This document shows positions 62,976 through 64,000 of a stretch of 64,000 bases of DNA, one piece after another. This stretch comes from Paracoccus shanxieyensis. GTDB lineage: Bacteria > Pseudomonadota > Alphaproteobacteria > Rhodobacterales > Rhodobacteraceae. The notes beneath the pieces are model-generated. The model was not told the DNA's origin. It did no database searches and saw only the letters and a program-made list of their open reading frames with translations. The stretch is from the NCBI RefSeq assembly GCF_009711265.1, contig NZ_WMII01000011.1:87748-151747 (forward strand), read 5' to 3'. A program made the translations under genes and the position numbers. Numbering within the stretch: the first letter of the stretch is position 1; every line of letters starts with the position of its first letter.

Positions 62976-62999
62976 AAGGGCGCTTCGGCGCCCTTTTTT
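62976..62999 (+). terminator. Intrinsic terminator after the candidate endonuclease
   Basis: AAGGGCGC-TTCG-GCGCCCTT with the very stable UUCG tetraloop, then a run of T. The stem starts 22 bases after the stop codon. It closes the methyltransferase-endonuclease unit. Confidence 0.95.
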
Positions 63000-63200
63000 C
63001 TTTGCACGCAGGGAAAACCATGCCAGCAGTCCGAGGCTGAATTTTTTATTTTTCTTGCAATATCATCACTTTGATCATCAGGGCACTGGCGAACGCGCAA
63101 TCCCGCACACATAGCCGGGATGGACCTTCCGGCGATGGACCAGCCTGCACGCCGCCGGGAAATAAGGCGAAAGCGGGCTTTGGACTCGAGGAGGGTCAAA

Positions 63201-63503
63201 ATGGGTGGAATCGGAATCGCGGTGCGCCGGAAGTTTCAGCGGGGGCTGGAGGCTTGCGGGTATGAATGCACCGAACTGCTGAAAGAGCAGGCCCAGGAGA
63301 GTAATCTTGACGCCGAAACGGCGGCGGATCTGGTTTACGTCCGCGCTGATGAGGCAGATTTCGCGTCTGTCGTGAAACTCGTTCAGATATTCGAGATGGG
63401 GGAAAAGAACGGCGTCCCGATTGACGGCCTCATTTCGGGGGCGAGGCATTTCGGCGTCCTGCCGGGCGCGGATGATGCGGAATCGACCGGAGGGCCGAAA
63501 TGA
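63201..63503 (+). CDS. Hypothetical protein, likely mobile-element or phage-type
   Basis: The 100-residue protein from the ATG at 63201 has a good ribosome site (GAGGAGGG). The sequence (VRRKFQRGLEACGYECTELL, about 9-28; ETAADLVYVRADEADFASVV, about 38-57) is helical and charged, with a Gly/Thr-rich tail. I recognise no family. Its stop overlaps the next start (ATGATG), and the two following genes overlap in the same way, which is typical of phage or integrative-element gene strings. The region 62954-63200 otherwise holds only the terminator and AT-rich sequence, perhaps a promoter. Confidence 0.65.
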   Translation: MGGIGIAVRRKFQRGLEACGYECTELLKEQAQESNLDAETAADLVYVRADEADFASVVKLVQIFEMGEKNGVPIDGLISGARHFGVLPGADDAESTGGPK

Positions 63504-63676
63504 TGGACATTCGCATTCTGGCACCACGCCCCGAAGGTGAGCGGCTCGCAAAAGCGATTGGCGCACGGGTGTATAACACACGCGGCCCCCGTGATGAGGT
63601 GCGCGTGTATGTGTCCCGTGCCACCGCTGCGGACCTTCGCAGGCTTGCGGATGCAGCGGAAGGCGGTGAGGCGTGA
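63500..63676 (+). CDS. Small hypothetical protein (58 residues)
   Basis: ATG at 63500, with a second ATG at 63503, opens MMDIRILAPRPEGERLAKAI... to a stop at 63674-63676. The sequence has a beta/alpha pattern (DEVRVYVSRATAADLRRLAD, about 33-52). The start overlaps the stop of the preceding gene and its own stop overlaps the next start (GTGA), so it is translationally embedded in the string, which supports its reality despite the short length. Confidence 0.6.
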   Translation: MMDIRILAPRPEGERLAKAIGARVYNTRGPRDEVRVYVSRATAADLRRLADAAEGGEA

Positions 63677-63927
63677 CCCCAACAGAGCGCAAACGGCTCC
63701 AGCGTCGGCGTGACCGCGCTGCGGGTTGGGTTGAGGTCAATGTGCGGGTGGCGTCCGAGAAATCGGAGGAGTTGCGGGCGTTCGCGGCCTCACTGCCGCC
63801 ACCCGCACCGCCAACGGATCCGCGCCAGTTGGATCTGCTCGACGCGCTCGACAGGCAGTTAAGCGGATCCGCCTGGCAGTGTCCCAACACATGGTGTAGG
63901 AGGCCGCGCGCGGAGCCTTCGGCGTAG
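63673..63927 (+). CDS. Small hypothetical protein, possible ribbon-helix-helix-like regulator
   Basis: The 84-residue protein starts at GTG (63673), overlapping the previous stop. It has a very basic N-terminus (TPTERKRLQRRRDRAAG), then GWVEVNVRVASEKSEELRAF (about 18-37), which could be a beta-strand followed by a helix as in ribbon-helix-helix proteins, and a Pro-rich stretch. The C-terminal end runs into the GC-rich inverted repeat at 63902. Weak family evidence. Confidence 0.55.
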   Translation: MTPTERKRLQRRRDRAAGWVEVNVRVASEKSEELRAFAASLPPPAPPTDPRQLDLLDALDRQLSGSAWQCPNTWCRRPRAEPSA

Positions 63928-63941
63928 CGCAGCGCGCGGCC
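63902..63941. repeat. GC-rich inverted repeat at the end of the last small gene
   Basis: GGCCGCGCGC (63902-63911) and GCGCGCGGCC (63932-63941) are perfect complements, with GCC-TTC-GGC nested in the 20-base loop. It straddles the stop codon of the preceding gene. It might be a terminator-like hairpin (no T-run seen) or a site for a mobile-element protein. The last 59 bases of the window show nothing I can assign. Confidence 0.5.
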
Positions 63942-64000
63942 GTTGGTGACGCTGGCGGTCACCGTCGATCTTCGGACAAGTTTCGGGTTGCGAGACCTTG

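Overview
This window looks like chromosome of an alphaproteobacterium of the Rhodobacteraceae, most plausibly Paracoccus or a close relative. The basis is GC-rich coding with strong G/C third positions, a GC-rich intergenic repeat common in that family (4953-5000), alphaproteobacterial gene neighbourhoods (dnaX-ybaB-recR, fused ispDF, hflKC, ribF next to a YcgN-type gene) and a HrcA/CIRCE-type groESL operon. The genus is inference, since no rRNA or tRNA gene was seen.

Regions in order. 1-5040: the end of a DUF599 membrane protein gene, the glycolate oxidase operon glcDEF and a small heat-shock protein. 5056-13925: recR, ybaB and dnaX, a DUF2218 protein, a serine hydrolase, an ABC-F ATPase, a methyltransferase and groES-groEL with promoter and CIRCE operator. 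14112-29133: core metabolism, including a glycosyltransferase, a TraB/GumN protein, Mn-pyrophosphatase, a HAD hydrolase, a MaoC hydratase, ribF, threonine aldolase, CinA-type amidase, pgpA, ispDF, rpiA-gor and hflKC. 29185-35923: three adjacent genes (transglutaminase-like; ATP-grasp plus alpha-E; a large transglutaminase-DUF2126 protein) forming a conserved but poorly understood peptide-ligation or modification set. 36067-40927: an AI-2E family permease, a TPP riboswitch with tenA, an Hsp70-like ATPase and an MHS-type transporter. 41252-45375: a Mo-hydroxylase set (2Fe-2S subunit, Tat-exported molybdopterin subunit, di-haem cytochrome c, XdhC). 45765-51747: an RTX protein, a GlxA-type regulator, a two-component system, a periplasmic phosphatase-like protein and a small conserved protein behind a possible leader RNA. 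51754-60864: two RidA proteins, a TetR regulator, an Asp/Glu-racemase-fold protein and an oligopeptide-type ABC importer divergent from an RpiR regulator. These look like one catabolic locus for a small nitrogenous, peptide-like compound.

From about 60865 to the right end the character changes. Base composition is visibly more AT-rich in places, there is a DNA methyltransferase with a small probable restriction endonuclease, and then a run of short, overlapping, phage-like genes. This looks like acquired DNA, and the candidate restriction-modification pair is the most novel item in the window.
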